Notes: a model not told the origin generated them from the letters alone. DNA of 64,000 nucleotides from Burkholderiaceae bacterium 26 (GCA_000955795.1 JYOB01000016.1:639521-703520); one strand, 5' to 3'; positions 18,277 to 26,624 are shown, counted from the stretch's first letter. Numbers and translations: made by a program.

Positions 18277-19233
18277 ATGAAAGACATTGATCTGCGCGGC
18301 CTCGTACCCGCCCCCGTGACCCCGTTCACCCGCGACGGTGCCGTCGACCACGCGGCCATCCAACGCCTGGGCAAGTGGCTCGGCAGCTTTGACGGCGTGA
18401 AGGGTCTGGTTGTGCTCGGGCATGCCGGCGAAGGCACCTTCCTTTCACAGGATGAACAAACCGCCGTGATCGAGAGCTTCGTGAAGTCGGTCGACGGCAA
18501 GCTCCCCGTCATCGCCGGCATCACGCTCGAGGGCACGCAGGTGGCGGCGGCTGAGGCCAAGCGTGCCGTCAAGGCCGGGGCGTCGGCCGGTCTGGTCTAT
18601 CCATCGCATGGCTGGCTGCGCTTCGGTTACCAAAAGGGCGCGCCGCAAGACCGCTATCGCGCCATCTACGAGGAAAGTGGTTTGCCGCTAATCCTCTTCC
18701 AGTATCCGGACGTGACCAAGGCAACGTACAACCTGGAAACGCAACTCGAGATTGCCGCGCAGCCAGGCGTGTTCGCCATGAAAAACGGCGTACGGAACAT
18801 GCGCCGCTGGGATACGGAAATTCCCGTCATCCGCCGCGAGAATCCCGACCTTCAGATCCTGACCTGTCACGATGAATACCTGCTGCACACCATGTTCGAT
18901 GTAGACGGTGCACTGGTGGGATACGGCAACATCGCGCCCGAGCTGCTGATCGAACTGATCGCGGCCGGCAAGGCCAAGGACTACTCCCGCGCGCGTGCCC
19001 TGCACGATAAGCTGTTGCCTATCACGAAGAACGTCTACCACCGCGGCTCGCACATGGAGGGCACCGTCGCGCTCAAGCACGCGCTTGTCGCACGGGGCAT
19101 CCTCGAGCACGCCACTGTGCGCCCTCCGTTGCTGCCGCTGGAACCCGGCGCGGAGATCGACATTGCCAACGCCATGCGCTCGGCCGGGCTCACCGGCCCC
19201 GGTGCCGGTGTGGTGCAGCCTCTTGCCGCGTAA
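18277..19233 (+). CDS. DapA/NanA-family aldolase-like lyase
   Basis: A 318-residue (beta/alpha)8-barrel of the dihydrodipicolinate synthase/N-acetylneuraminate lyase superfamily. The family's catalytic Tyr is Tyr143 in FQYPDVTKATY, and the Schiff-base Lys is Lys169 in FAMKNG. The usual GTTGE phosphate/carboxylate loop is replaced by GHAGEGTFLS near residue 48, so it is not a standard DapA. It would add pyruvate or a 2-oxo acid to an aldehyde or cleave such a product; the substrate is not deducible. It is divergent from LysR and followed by an MFS transporter and a porin, which argues for catabolism of an imported acid rather than lysine synthesis. Confidence 0.82.
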   Translation: MKDIDLRGLVPAPVTPFTRDGAVDHAAIQRLGKWLGSFDGVKGLVVLGHAGEGTFLSQDEQTAVIESFVKSVDGKLPVIAGITLEGTQVAAAEAKRAVKAGASAGLVYPSHGWLRFGYQKGAPQDRYRAIYEESGLPLILFQYPDVTKATYNLETQLEIAAQPGVFAMKNGVRNMRRWDTEIPVIRRENPDLQILTCHDEYLLHTMFDVDGALVGYGNIAPELLIELIAAGKAKDYSRARALHDKLLPITKNVYHRGSHMEGTVALKHALVARGILEHATVRPPLLPLEPGAEIDIANAMRSAGLTGPGAGVVQPLAA

Positions 19234-19460
19234 GGCAAGCAAGCTGCCGGCAACGCCTCAGGGCGTGCCACACGGTGTGAGCTGCCGCGTTGTCGGCGTG
19301 TGCACACCATAAGCGGTACCTGTCCGGGCGTGATACAAGCGCTATCAAAGCGCCACGCCCGGCGCCACAGCCGACCAACGGCTGCCACCAGAACAACAAG
19401 ATCATCGATGCAGGACGCAACCCGTGGCCTCGCATCAGAACAATGACATCTGGAGACAAC

Positions 19461-20903
19461 ATGACCATCACCACGCCCGCCTTGGCACACCACGGCGTGC
19501 AGGAGACCGCGCGCACTGCGTCGGCCGATTCCGGCTTGCGTGCCGCACAGCTCCTCTTTCGTATCGAGAACGTTCCCTTCAGTCGCTGGCACACGAAGGC
19601 TCGCATCATCATGGGCAGCGCCACGCTGTTCGACGCCTTTGACGCGCTCTCGCTGGCCTTCGTCATGCCGGTACTTGTGGGACTTTGGCATCTCTCACCA
19701 GGCGAGATCGGCGTGCTGATCGCCGCCGGTTATCTTGGCCAGGTGATCGGGGCGCTGCTGTTCGGCTGGCTGGCTGAGCGTCTGGGCCGGGTGCGGAGCG
19801 CCACTATCACGGTCGGGCTGATGTCGGCTATGAGTGTGGTGTGCGCGTTTGCCGGAAACTTTCAGATGCTGTTTCTATGCCGGTTCCTGCAGGGCATCGG
19901 CGTCGGTGGCGAAGTGCCCGTGGCGGCGACTTACATCAACGAACTGTCGCAAGCGCACGGGCGTGGACGGTTCTTCATCCTGTACGAACTGATCTTTCCG
20001 CTGGGGCTGCTGGCGGCGGCCCAGGTTGGCGCGTTCCTCGTGCCGCGCTTTGGCTGGGAATACATGTTTCTGGTCGGTGGTATTCCTGGAATTCTCGTGG
20101 CGCTGCTGATCATGCGCTTGCCGGAGTCGCCGCGCTGGCTGATCGGCAAGGGTCGCTATGACGAAGCAGAACAGGTTATCCGGGACATTGAAGCCAGCAC
20201 GCCCCGACGCAATCTCGACCCGCAACGCGACAGCACCGAAATCGACACGCGAGTCGCCACGCTGCTCGATGGCATTCGCACACGTCGCAAGGGCTCTTGG
20301 AAGGAACTGTTCTCGCCTCTATACCGGGGCCGAACGCTTGTCGTGTGGCTGCTGTGGGCGAGCTCTTACTTTGTTGCCAACGGCATCAATAATTGGCTTC
20401 CGAGCCTGTACAAGACTGTGTATCACTTGCCGCTGCAGGAATCTCTGCATATGGCGTCGGTGTCGAACGTACTTAGCACCTGTGCCGTGCTGGTGTGCGC
20501 CCTCCTGGTGGATCGCGTCGGTCGTCGGCGCTGGGCCATGGCGTGCTTCCTGATCAGTGGGGCCTTGCTGGCGGCACTGGCGGCGATCGGTGCCGGCAGT
20601 GCGCTGTCCGTGATGATCCTGGCATCCTCTGCCTACGCTGTAATGGGCACGACCACCGTCCTGCTGTATCTGTACACGCCTGAAATCTATCCAACCCGTA
20701 TGCGTGCCATCGGCACGGGGCTGGCGACATCATGGTTGCGTGCCGCATCGGCTGCTGCACCGGCGATCGTCGGTGTGGTTCTCGCTGGCTACGGCATCGC
20801 CTCAGTGTTCCTCATGTTCGCGCTGGTGAACGTCATCGGCCTGCTGGCGGCCATGCGCATGATCGAGACCACCAACCGGGCGCTCGAAGACATCTCGCCC
20901 TAG
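19461..20903 (+). CDS. MFS metabolite:H+ symporter
   Basis: A 480-residue, 12-TM major facilitator protein. Family signs are the first TM with LFDAFDALSLAFVMPVL, loop 2-3 GWLAERLGRVRS, the TM4-5 region FLQGIGVGGEVPVAATYINEL, and the sugar/acid-transporter motif PESPRWLIGKGRYDEAE in the central loop. This is close to the aromatic-acid or metabolite:H+ symporter families. The ATG at 19461 has TGGAGAC 4 nt before it; a longer open frame upstream is not conserved in character. It probably imports the substrate of the DapA-like lyase. Confidence 0.85.
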   Translation: MTITTPALAHHGVQETARTASADSGLRAAQLLFRIENVPFSRWHTKARIIMGSATLFDAFDALSLAFVMPVLVGLWHLSPGEIGVLIAAGYLGQVIGALLFGWLAERLGRVRSATITVGLMSAMSVVCAFAGNFQMLFLCRFLQGIGVGGEVPVAATYINELSQAHGRGRFFILYELIFPLGLLAAAQVGAFLVPRFGWEYMFLVGGIPGILVALLIMRLPESPRWLIGKGRYDEAEQVIRDIEASTPRRNLDPQRDSTEIDTRVATLLDGIRTRRKGSWKELFSPLYRGRTLVVWLLWASSYFVANGINNWLPSLYKTVYHLPLQESLHMASVSNVLSTCAVLVCALLVDRVGRRRWAMACFLISGALLAALAAIGAGSALSVMILASSAYAVMGTTTVLLYLYTPEIYPTRMRAIGTGLATSWLRAASAAAPAIVGVVLAGYGIASVFLMFALVNVIGLLAAMRMIETTNRALEDISP

Positions 20904-20960
20904 GTATCGAGGCGCCGCCGCGCGCCATCCTTCCGCCTTCCATCCTGCATTGCCCAAAAA

Positions 20961-21001
20961 GGGGTCGCCATGCGCGGCCGCCTCTTGGCGGAGCGCACCC
21001 C
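20961..21001 (-). terminator. Strong hairpin, terminator-like on the minus strand
   Basis: GGGGT (20961-20965), GCGC (20972-20975) and CCGCC (20978-20982) pair with GGCGG (20987-20991), GCGC (20993-20996) and ACCCC (20997-21001). On the minus strand the hairpin is followed by a run of five T (complement of 20956-20960). The flanking MFS and porin genes are both on the plus strand, so a minus-strand terminator here has no obvious client. Confidence 0.45.
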
Positions 21002-21063
21002 AAAAAACCATACAAAACCCGTCGCGGTGCCACGCGCGGGTACAACACAGAGGAGACCACACC

Positions 21064-22167
21064 ATGAAAACCACGTCCTGGCTGATCGGCATGAGTATCG
21101 GTGCAGCCGCCCCGATGATGGCCGCCGCACAGTCCGTCACGCTCTACGGCCTGGTGGATACCGGCGTCGAATACGTCAACAACGTTGGGGCAGCGAAAAG
21201 CAGGCTGGTACGCATGCCGAACCTCACAGGCACCGTGCCGTCGCGTTGGGGGGTGCGCGGCAAAGAAGACCTGGGCGGCGGTCTGCATGCCGTCTTCACG
21301 CTTGAATCCGGCTTCGCGCCGGACTCCGGCGTCTCGAATCAGGGCGGACGTCTGTTCGGCCGGCAAGCAAACGTGGGGCTCAGCGGGTCATGGGGCAAGC
21401 TGACATTTGGTCGGCAGAACACCATGCTGTTCTGGGCAATTCTCGACTCGGACATCCTTGGACCCAACGTCTATGGCGGTAACGCATTGGACAGCTACCG
21501 CCCGAATGCACGTGTCGACAATGCCATCGCTTACAAGGGCAAGTTGGGCGGCTTCACCGTGGGCGCCACCTATAGCTTCGGCAGGGATACGGTCAATGCC
21601 GGTGCCAACCCAGCTGGCACCAACTGTGCCGGCGAACTGGCATCGGACAGCCGCGCGTGTCGCGAGTGGTCGGCCTTGCTGATGTACGAAACCGGCACCT
21701 GGGGCATCTCAACCGCGTACGACTCGCTGCGTGGCGGCCCCGGCGCAGCAGCCGGCCTTACCAGTAGCAAACTGAAGGACGATCGTCTGCTTCTCGGGGC
21801 TTACGCCTTATTCGACAAAACAAAGGTGGGCATCGGGGCTTCGTTCCGCAACAACGAAGGTGGCGAGCCATCACACAGCCAGTTGTACTACGCAGGCGCC
21901 TCCTACAACATCACACCCGCATTCAACCTTGCAGGGCAGGTCTACTATCTGCACTTCAACAACAGTGCCAACAAAGCGTGGCTAGGTGCCATCCGGGGTA
22001 CCTACGCATTCTCAAAGCGGACGTCGGTGTATCTCACCGGCGGGTACATCGATAACAGCGGACAGTCGAATCTGTCGGTGAGCGCCGGTGGGAGTGGAGG
22101 GACGAGCAACCCGGCCCCTGGCGGCAATCAACTCGGCGTTATGGCGGGTGTTAAACACACGTTTTAA
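21064..22167 (+). CDS. Gram-negative trimeric porin (Burkholderia type)
   Basis: A 367-residue porin. A signal peptide (MKTTSWLIGMSIGAAAPMMAAA) is followed by SVTLYGLVDTGVEYV, the hallmark start of Burkholderiales porins. Further conserved elements are SRWGVRGKEDLGGGLHAVFTLESGF, GRQANVGLSGSWGKLTFGRQNT (strand/loop L3 region) and a C-terminal beta strand ending in Phe (GVMAGVKHTF). AGGAG lies 9 nt before the ATG. It forms a 16-strand outer-membrane channel, probably for the solute used by the DapA-like/MFS operon. Confidence 0.93.
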   Translation: MKTTSWLIGMSIGAAAPMMAAAQSVTLYGLVDTGVEYVNNVGAAKSRLVRMPNLTGTVPSRWGVRGKEDLGGGLHAVFTLESGFAPDSGVSNQGGRLFGRQANVGLSGSWGKLTFGRQNTMLFWAILDSDILGPNVYGGNALDSYRPNARVDNAIAYKGKLGGFTVGATYSFGRDTVNAGANPAGTNCAGELASDSRACREWSALLMYETGTWGISTAYDSLRGGPGAAAGLTSSKLKDDRLLLGAYALFDKTKVGIGASFRNNEGGEPSHSQLYYAGASYNITPAFNLAGQVYYLHFNNSANKAWLGAIRGTYAFSKRTSVYLTGGYIDNSGQSNLSVSAGGSGGTSNPAPGGNQLGVMAGVKHTF

Positions 22168-22583
22168 AAAGGCAGATCGGCACATCGCATGTGCTGGTAA
22201 GCATTGCAAGCGTGGGTCAAGCCAAAGCAAATCAATACATCGCCCGATCACTGCGCTGGCTTAATGCTTGAGGAGGAGTCCCAAGAAAGAAAAGCCGCGG
22301 CTTCATGCTTTCGGCGGTCAGATGTCCCTGAAGAGTCAGTCAAAGGTCGTTATTCGTCCCTCAAGACGCCAATGAGCTTCCCGCATTGCCCACCAGCTGC
22401 TTTTAGCGAGTTTCCACAGCATTCGGCATCCGTGCGTAACACCAAAGACTTATGTTGTTAGAACGAACGGCAGACTCTCCATGCTACCGGGGCGATGAAC
22501 AAGAACGCTGCTCTTTTCTTCGCCAGTAAGCCACTTCAGACGCGCGCTTGCCACGATGCGAAGGGAGATGTCAGGGCCAGGGC
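22168..22583. other. Convergent intergenic region; possible left edge of the island
   Basis: About 416 bp between the porin stop and the tetR stop. It contains a small hairpin (GCACAT-CGC-ATGTGC, 22180-22194) but no T-rich terminator and no gene. It marks the change from the porin block to the lower-GC Rieske block, so it is a candidate junction; no direct repeats or att site were recognised. Confidence 0.4.
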
Positions 22584-23123
22584 TCACCGGGCGAGTTCAA
22601 GCAGCTCATTTACGAATGCACGCTTACGCTCCTGATCAAACCGAGAGACCCCAAGCGCTTCCGCGAGCCACAATCCGTCCGTTGCCATACGGATGACATC
22701 AGCAACCGGTGGCGCAATCGCGTCGTGCTTCGCGCGTTCTGACCATCGAGCGTGGGCGTCTTCGTATTGCTTTCGGACCAGGCTATCTTTGCCAAAGTAA
22801 GCGACGATGAGAGCTGCCGAGGCAAGACTCTCCGTTTCAGTAGCCGCGTCGGTATCAAAGGTCGCACGTACGTACGACCGCAGCCAACGCCCCGGTCCCT
22901 GGTCTGCAAGGGCCAGTCGCTCGACAGATGCTTCGAAATTGGCAAAAGCAAATGTGAGCAGCGCGCGTACGAGTTCGTCCTTAGTCTTGAAATGGTAGAG
23001 CAGGCCGCCTTTGCTCATGCCGGCGTTGGCCGCTGCTTCATCCAGTGTCAAAGCTCCGACACCCTGTTTGAGAATGAGCAATTCGGCAGCCCGAAGAATT
23101 GCGTCTCTATTGTTCGGCCGCAT
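22584..23123 (-). CDS. TetR-family regulator of the Rieske operon (probable)
   Basis: A 179-residue TetR protein. The HTH is RDAILRAAELLILKQGVGALTLDEAAANAGMSKGGLLYHFKTKDELVRALL (residues ~5-55), and the C-terminal domain resembles the TetR_C_37-like short type (FGKDSLVRKQYEDAHARW). The ATG at 23123 is used; a TTG two codons upstream is the only alternative. It is co-directional with and downstream of the reductase and Rieske oxygenase genes, and a large TetR-like palindrome lies at the reductase start, so it likely represses that operon (inference). Confidence 0.8.
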   Translation of the reverse strand: MRPNNRDAILRAAELLILKQGVGALTLDEAAANAGMSKGGLLYHFKTKDELVRALLTFAFANFEASVERLALADQGPGRWLRSYVRATFDTDAATETESLASAALIVAYFGKDSLVRKQYEDAHARWSERAKHDAIAPPVADVIRMATDGLWLAEALGVSRFDQERKRAFVNELLELAR

Positions 23124-23277
23124 CGGCAATCCTATTGTTTGCGCGGAGAGTATATCGGACCGAGGATGGGCACACCCCGAGGCTGCGGGGTTTCCCCAGG
23201 TTTGTGCTAACCGCCCCGATCCCTGTCGATCAGATGGGGGTGAACCTTGAGGGCCAGTTCCCTCCTGAGCAGAGTCC

Positions 23278-23307
23278 AGAGAGGCGGCCCACGTGGGGCG
23301 CCTCTCT
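23278..23307 (-). terminator. Hairpin downstream of the Rieske oxygenase gene
   Basis: AGAGAGGCG (23278-23286) pairs perfectly with CGCCTCTCT (23299-23307), with an inner CCC/GGG pairing and ACGT loop. It lies about 100 bp after the Rieske stop and upstream of tetR on the same strand. There is no T-tract, so it may be a transcript-stabilising or weak termination hairpin. Confidence 0.4.
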
Positions 23308-23410
23308 CTATCGTGTCGCTATACCGTCATCGCACCATCTTGCCACGAGCGTCACCACGGCCTCAAACGACAAATAGCTGGCGTGGCTGCCACTTCTTCG
23401 GGCCGATGGC

Positions 23411-24667
23411 TCAGCATTGCGATGTGGCTGCACCGACCACCGGCCTAACAAGGTGTTGATACCACGCACCAAACTCCGCGATCTTGCTTTCCTGCGCCGA
23501 GTACGGGCCGGGTCGGTACGATTGTGACTGAATTCCCTTTTGATTGTTTTCAGTGATTGTTTTGTCTTCCAGCAGCGTGACTTGCCACACGGCTTTGATT
23601 CTTTCCGGATCGTAGTCGACGCCTTCTCGCGCGCTTTTTGCCACCAGCCAAAAGACCTCGACATCAGTCGCGAGAGGGCCGCGGGGATTGAATCGGAATC
23701 CGATAGCATGATCGCTGTTCGCGAGTAAAACGCTAACAGGATTGAAGACGCATCCAGTCTGCGCGCCGTCATGTTGGTCTTCGGGGATGATCAACGGAGC
23801 AACAGCTTTGCCGTCTAGGGATTCCGTCACATTGTCTTTTCCGATCGGCAGCCTGCCAGCGGATTGAAAGTAGGGGCTATCCGGCCCATCAGAAAACATG
23901 GCGGCTTGCCTACCAGCACGCTTTTCTTGTGCCTCCCATAGCGCAAAAGTCTTCATGTATTCGCCAGCAAGCCCATCTGAAGACCCCGGTCCAGCACCAA
24001 ACGCGAGCATCTTCATCTCGTCATGGATGGAGCAGTAAGTTGCGTGAGCTGACTTGCAGTGATAGCACTCGAAGAAATTCTCTACGACCAATTTCCAATT
24101 GGCATTCGTAGGGAAAACTCGTCGGGCTGCAACCTTGGTTTCAACAAGATTGTAGCGAGCGAGCATCTGAATAAAGCGCGAGCTAAAGTCCTCAAACGAG
24201 GGTGGGACGCCAGCTGCTAGATTGAGGAAAATGAGGCCCTCGAACACTTGAACATTGCACGGGGTCAAGCTGTGCTTGTCTGGCTCAAAAGTCCCATCCA
24301 TAAAACGAGCGGACTTCAGTTGGCCGGAGAGATCATAACTCCATGCATGATAGGGGCAGGTAAGAGTACGGACGCTGCCCTGCGCTTCCAAGCAGATCCT
24401 GGAACCACGGTGACGGCATACGTTGTAGTGTGCGCGGACTTTTCCCTCTTTATCCCGCACGACGATGATGCTCTCACCGCCGATGTCGACTGTGAAGTAA
24501 TCGCCCGGTTTAGAAATCCGGCTTTCGTGATCTATCAGTAGCCATTGGGACTGGCCGAGTGCCTTTATGTCAGATGCATATACTTCAGGGTCGCAATATA
24601 GTTCTCTGGGCATTGAGTAGCCGTTTTTCCACCGTTCGAGAGATGCAATTAGTGTGGTATCTGCCAC
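23411..24667 (-). CDS. Rieske oxygenase alpha subunit, quaternary-ammonium demethylase-like (GbcA/CntA/Stc2 type)
   Basis: A 418-residue protein with an N-terminal Rieske 2Fe-2S domain (Cys84-x-His86 and Cys104-x2-His107 in NVCRHRG...TCPYHAW) and a C-terminal catalytic domain. The mononuclear iron region is NWKLVVENFFECYHCKSAH, with His203 and His208. Glu200 sits where ring-hydroxylating dioxygenases have a bridging Asp; a Glu there is known in carnitine oxygenase CntA and its relatives. The family oxidises an N-methyl group and releases formaldehyde. GTG at 24667 is preferred to GTG at 24673 because AAAGGAG then has normal spacing. It is transcribed with its reductase. GC is visibly lower than in flanking genes (31 of 60 bases in one sampled line). 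The substrate is not identified. Confidence 0.87.
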   Translation of the reverse strand: MADTTLIASLERWKNGYSMPRELYCDPEVYASDIKALGQSQWLLIDHESRISKPGDYFTVDIGGESIIVVRDKEGKVRAHYNVCRHRGSRICLEAQGSVRTLTCPYHAWSYDLSGQLKSARFMDGTFEPDKHSLTPCNVQVFEGLIFLNLAAGVPPSFEDFSSRFIQMLARYNLVETKVAARRVFPTNANWKLVVENFFECYHCKSAHATYCSIHDEMKMLAFGAGPGSSDGLAGEYMKTFALWEAQEKRAGRQAAMFSDGPDSPYFQSAGRLPIGKDNVTESLDGKAVAPLIIPEDQHDGAQTGCVFNPVSVLLANSDHAIGFRFNPRGPLATDVEVFWLVAKSAREGVDYDPERIKAVWQVTLLEDKTITENNQKGIQSQSYRPGPYSAQESKIAEFGAWYQHLVRPVVGAATSQC

Positions 24668-24710
24668 AGTCACTCCTTTGTGTGAGTATTAAAAGAAGAT
24701 CGCATAAGGA

Positions 24711-25649
24711 TTACAGGTCTAGTATCAAAGTACCTTCCCCTCGAGAGATGCAGGGGCACATCAAATTTTCTTCATTCTTCTCTGAATCGGTCAAAACCTC
24801 GTCCATGTGAATGACCATTCCGCTAATCACTCGAGTTGCGCACGCACCGCAAATACCCTGTTTGCAGCTGCTAGGCACTCTTACGCCATTGGATTCCAGT
24901 GCGTCGATTAACGTCTGTTGACCGCTTACCTCGAACGAGATATCGGTGCGCATCAGACGAACGAAGAACGGTAGAGAGTCCTTGGGAGACTGAATCGGAT
25001 CGAACGCCTCCGAATAGACGTGGGTGTTGGGGAGGAGTCGTGTTGCAGCTTCTCTTATTGCGGATATGAAGCCGGCGGGTCCGCAAACATAAATTTCGTC
25101 GGGCGAATTATCAGAAGTCAGCAGGCTTTCTACCTTCGCGGGTACCCGGTAGCGGTCGATATCGGTGCTGACAGTGAGATTGGCGTCAAATCGCGCGAGT
25201 GAGAGCGCATCACGTAGGTCAGAAAGGTGTGACGAGCGAGCGAAGTGCTGCCATCTAAATTTGGCGCCTTCGAACGCTAGCTGGTAGGCCATCGAGACGA
25301 TAGGCGTGATCCCCACGCCGGCTGAGATCAACAAACATGGCCGTCGTTCATCCCTTAACGAAAAGGCGCTGCGAGTTTCTCCGATCTCAAGAATGTCGCC
25401 GCAATTCAGTCTGTGCATCGAAGCAGAACCCCCTCTTGAGTTGTGCTCTTTCTTCACGAGAATTGAGCGCGTCGAGCAATCCCGGGGGTCATTGCAAAGC
25501 GAGTACTGGCGGACGTGCCCGCTAGGCGTCACGACATCTACATGGGCGCCTGCTTGATATCCCGGAAAGGGCTTGCCATCTGAACGCGCAAGTCCAAACA
25601 GCTTCATCTCCGTACCGATGTCTCTAACGTGGGTGACTACAACGTTCAT
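24711..25649 (-). CDS. Oxygenase reductase (VanB/GbcB-like: FNR domain plus plant-type 2Fe-2S)
   Basis: A 312-residue reductase. Residues 1-100 form the flavin-binding barrel with RQYSLCNDP (47-55). Residues ~105-215 form the NAD domain with SAGVGITPIVSM and YVCGPAGF. The C-terminal ~85 residues are a ferredoxin domain with Cys262, Cys267, Cys270 (SSCKQGICGAC) and a fourth Cys at 300 (CISRGEG). It would pass electrons from NAD(P)H to the Rieske oxygenase encoded 43 bp downstream. The start codon abuts a perfect 46-bp palindrome that also contains its AGAGGA ribosome-binding site. One sampled line has 53% GC, lower than the window's left part, consistent with acquisition. Confidence 0.88.
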   Translation of the reverse strand: MNVVVTHVRDIGTEMKLFGLARSDGKPFPGYQAGAHVDVVTPSGHVRQYSLCNDPRDCSTRSILVKKEHNSRGGSASMHRLNCGDILEIGETRSAFSLRDERRPCLLISAGVGITPIVSMAYQLAFEGAKFRWQHFARSSHLSDLRDALSLARFDANLTVSTDIDRYRVPAKVESLLTSDNSPDEIYVCGPAGFISAIREAATRLLPNTHVYSEAFDPIQSPKDSLPFFVRLMRTDISFEVSGQQTLIDALESNGVRVPSSCKQGICGACATRVISGMVIHMDEVLTDSEKNEENLMCPCISRGEGTLILDL

Positions 25650-25650
25650 C

Positions 25651-25696
25651 GCCGTCCTCTAACTATACCGTCTAGACGGTATAGTTAGAGGACGGC
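25651..25696. promoter_or_regulatory. Perfect 46-bp palindrome over the reductase promoter/RBS (TetR-like operator core)
   Basis: The 23 bases at 25651-25673 are the exact reverse complement of 25674-25696. The core reads TATACCGTCTAGACGGTATA, the size and symmetry of a TetR-family operator. The palindrome carries TATAGT -10-like elements and AGAGGA ribosome-binding sequences facing both ways. It ends 1 bp from the reductase ATG. A transcript entering from upstream could fold it into a very long hairpin that hides the RBS. Confidence 0.75.
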
Positions 25697-25719
25697 GGTC
25701 GACTAGTCAAGGAGATCTG

Positions 25720-25773
25720 ATGAGGTCCCGGGTAAACGCGGAGTTACTAAGCAGCCCGGATGGAGGCTTTTAA
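25720..25773 (+). CDS. Micro-ORF or decapitated gene start
   Basis: ATG at 25720 follows AAGGAG with 5-nt spacing and reads 17 codons (MRSRVNAELLSSPDGGF) to TAA at 25771. The right arm of the palindrome provides a TATAGT -10-like hexamer about 35 bp upstream, so a divergent transcript is conceivable. It may be a leader peptide or the first codons of a gene lost by deletion; no function is claimed. Confidence 0.25.
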   Translation: MRSRVNAELLSSPDGGF

Positions 25774-25776
25774 GGT

Positions 25777-25793
25777 GCGCGAGTCACTCGCGC
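25777..25793. repeat. 17-bp perfect inverted repeat
   Basis: GCGCGAGT (25777-25784), C, ACTCGCGC (25786-25793). It begins 3 bp after the micro-ORF stop. No T-tract follows on either strand, so operator or hairpin function is undecided. Confidence 0.4.
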
Positions 25794-26042
25794 CGCAAGG
25801 ATGCAACAAACGGGGCAGAGGTGCGACGCGACGTGCCAGGATAGTTTGTCACCCGGTGTCCGATGTCGATTCGAGGCCCGAGCCCGTCTCTTATCCATCG
25901 CCCCATGACTGACTACGGCCGCGGCGATCGGACTGGCGCCGCGGAGTGTCATGGGGATCGTTCGCAGGATTCTAGAGCGTCGCAGATGCCTCTTCAGAAC
26001 TGTGCCGGACGGGGTGCGCAGTCTAGGCGCACCAGGAGTGCG

Positions 26043-26624
26043 TTACGGTGCGTAGCCTTCTTCAAGCTCGTTGCTTCGCTCCATCAGCTTGTCAAGGATG
26101 ATGTCCAGTTGCTGGTGTTGGTGATCATCCAATGCAGCTAGAAACCAAGCTTCGCGCGCGGCGGCTTCCGGAAGGATGTCGGCGCAACGCTGCGCGCCGG
26201 TTGGCGTGATGGAGAGGATCAGACGGCGGCCATCATCCGGGTCTACTTGCGTCGTGATCATCTGCAGATCTACCAAGCGACGTTGCGCGCGGGAAACGCG
26301 CGCCTTGTCCATGCTCGTGCGTTGGACAACATCCGTGAAGCTGAGATCGCCGTATGCATACAGCGCCATGAGAATGCGCCACTCAGTAAATTGGATATTG
26401 AACTGCGTTTCGAACAAGTGACCAATCGACTGAGAGACCCTGTTCGCCACGACGGCCAGCTTGTACGGGATGAAATCTTCAAGTTTGCCGATCGGGCCTA
26501 GCGCCCGTCGCTTGACAGAGAGCCGGCGAGGCTTGACCGACGGGGCCGGCGATTTCGCAGCAGCAGCTGACAGGGTCGGCTTTGCCTTCGTGGATGTTTT
26601 GCTGACTCGACTGGCGCTTGCCAT
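26043..26624 (-). CDS. MarR-family regulator (1)
   Basis: A 193-residue protein with a Lys/Ala/Ser-rich, probably disordered N-terminal tail (~45 residues) and then a winged-helix MarR domain: EWRILMALYAYGDLSFTDVVQRTSMDKARVSRAQRRLVDLQMITTQVDPDDGRR. GGAGGA stands 4 nt before the ATG. It is divergent from the DUF1329 operon across 553 bp that hold several copies of a palindromic motif also found before the aldehyde dehydrogenase operon, so it is the best candidate for their regulator. It resembles the second MarR at 56728. Confidence 0.85.
   Translation of the reverse strand: MASASRVSKTSTKAKPTLSAAAAKSPAPSVKPRRLSVKRRALGPIGKLEDFIPYKLAVVANRVSQSIGHLFETQFNIQFTEWRILMALYAYGDLSFTDVVQRTSMDKARVSRAQRRLVDLQMITTQVDPDDGRRLILSITPTGAQRCADILPEAAAREAWFLAALDDHQHQQLDIILDKLMERSNELEEGYAP

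Larger units (their letters stand above)
25697..26042. other. Intergenic region with a micro-ORF and a short palindrome
   Basis: 346 bp between the palindrome and the marR stop. It holds a 17-codon ORF with good Shine-Dalgarno (25720-25773) and a perfect GCGCGAGT-C-ACTCGCGC repeat at 25777-25793. No longer gene is convincing. Confidence 0.4.
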
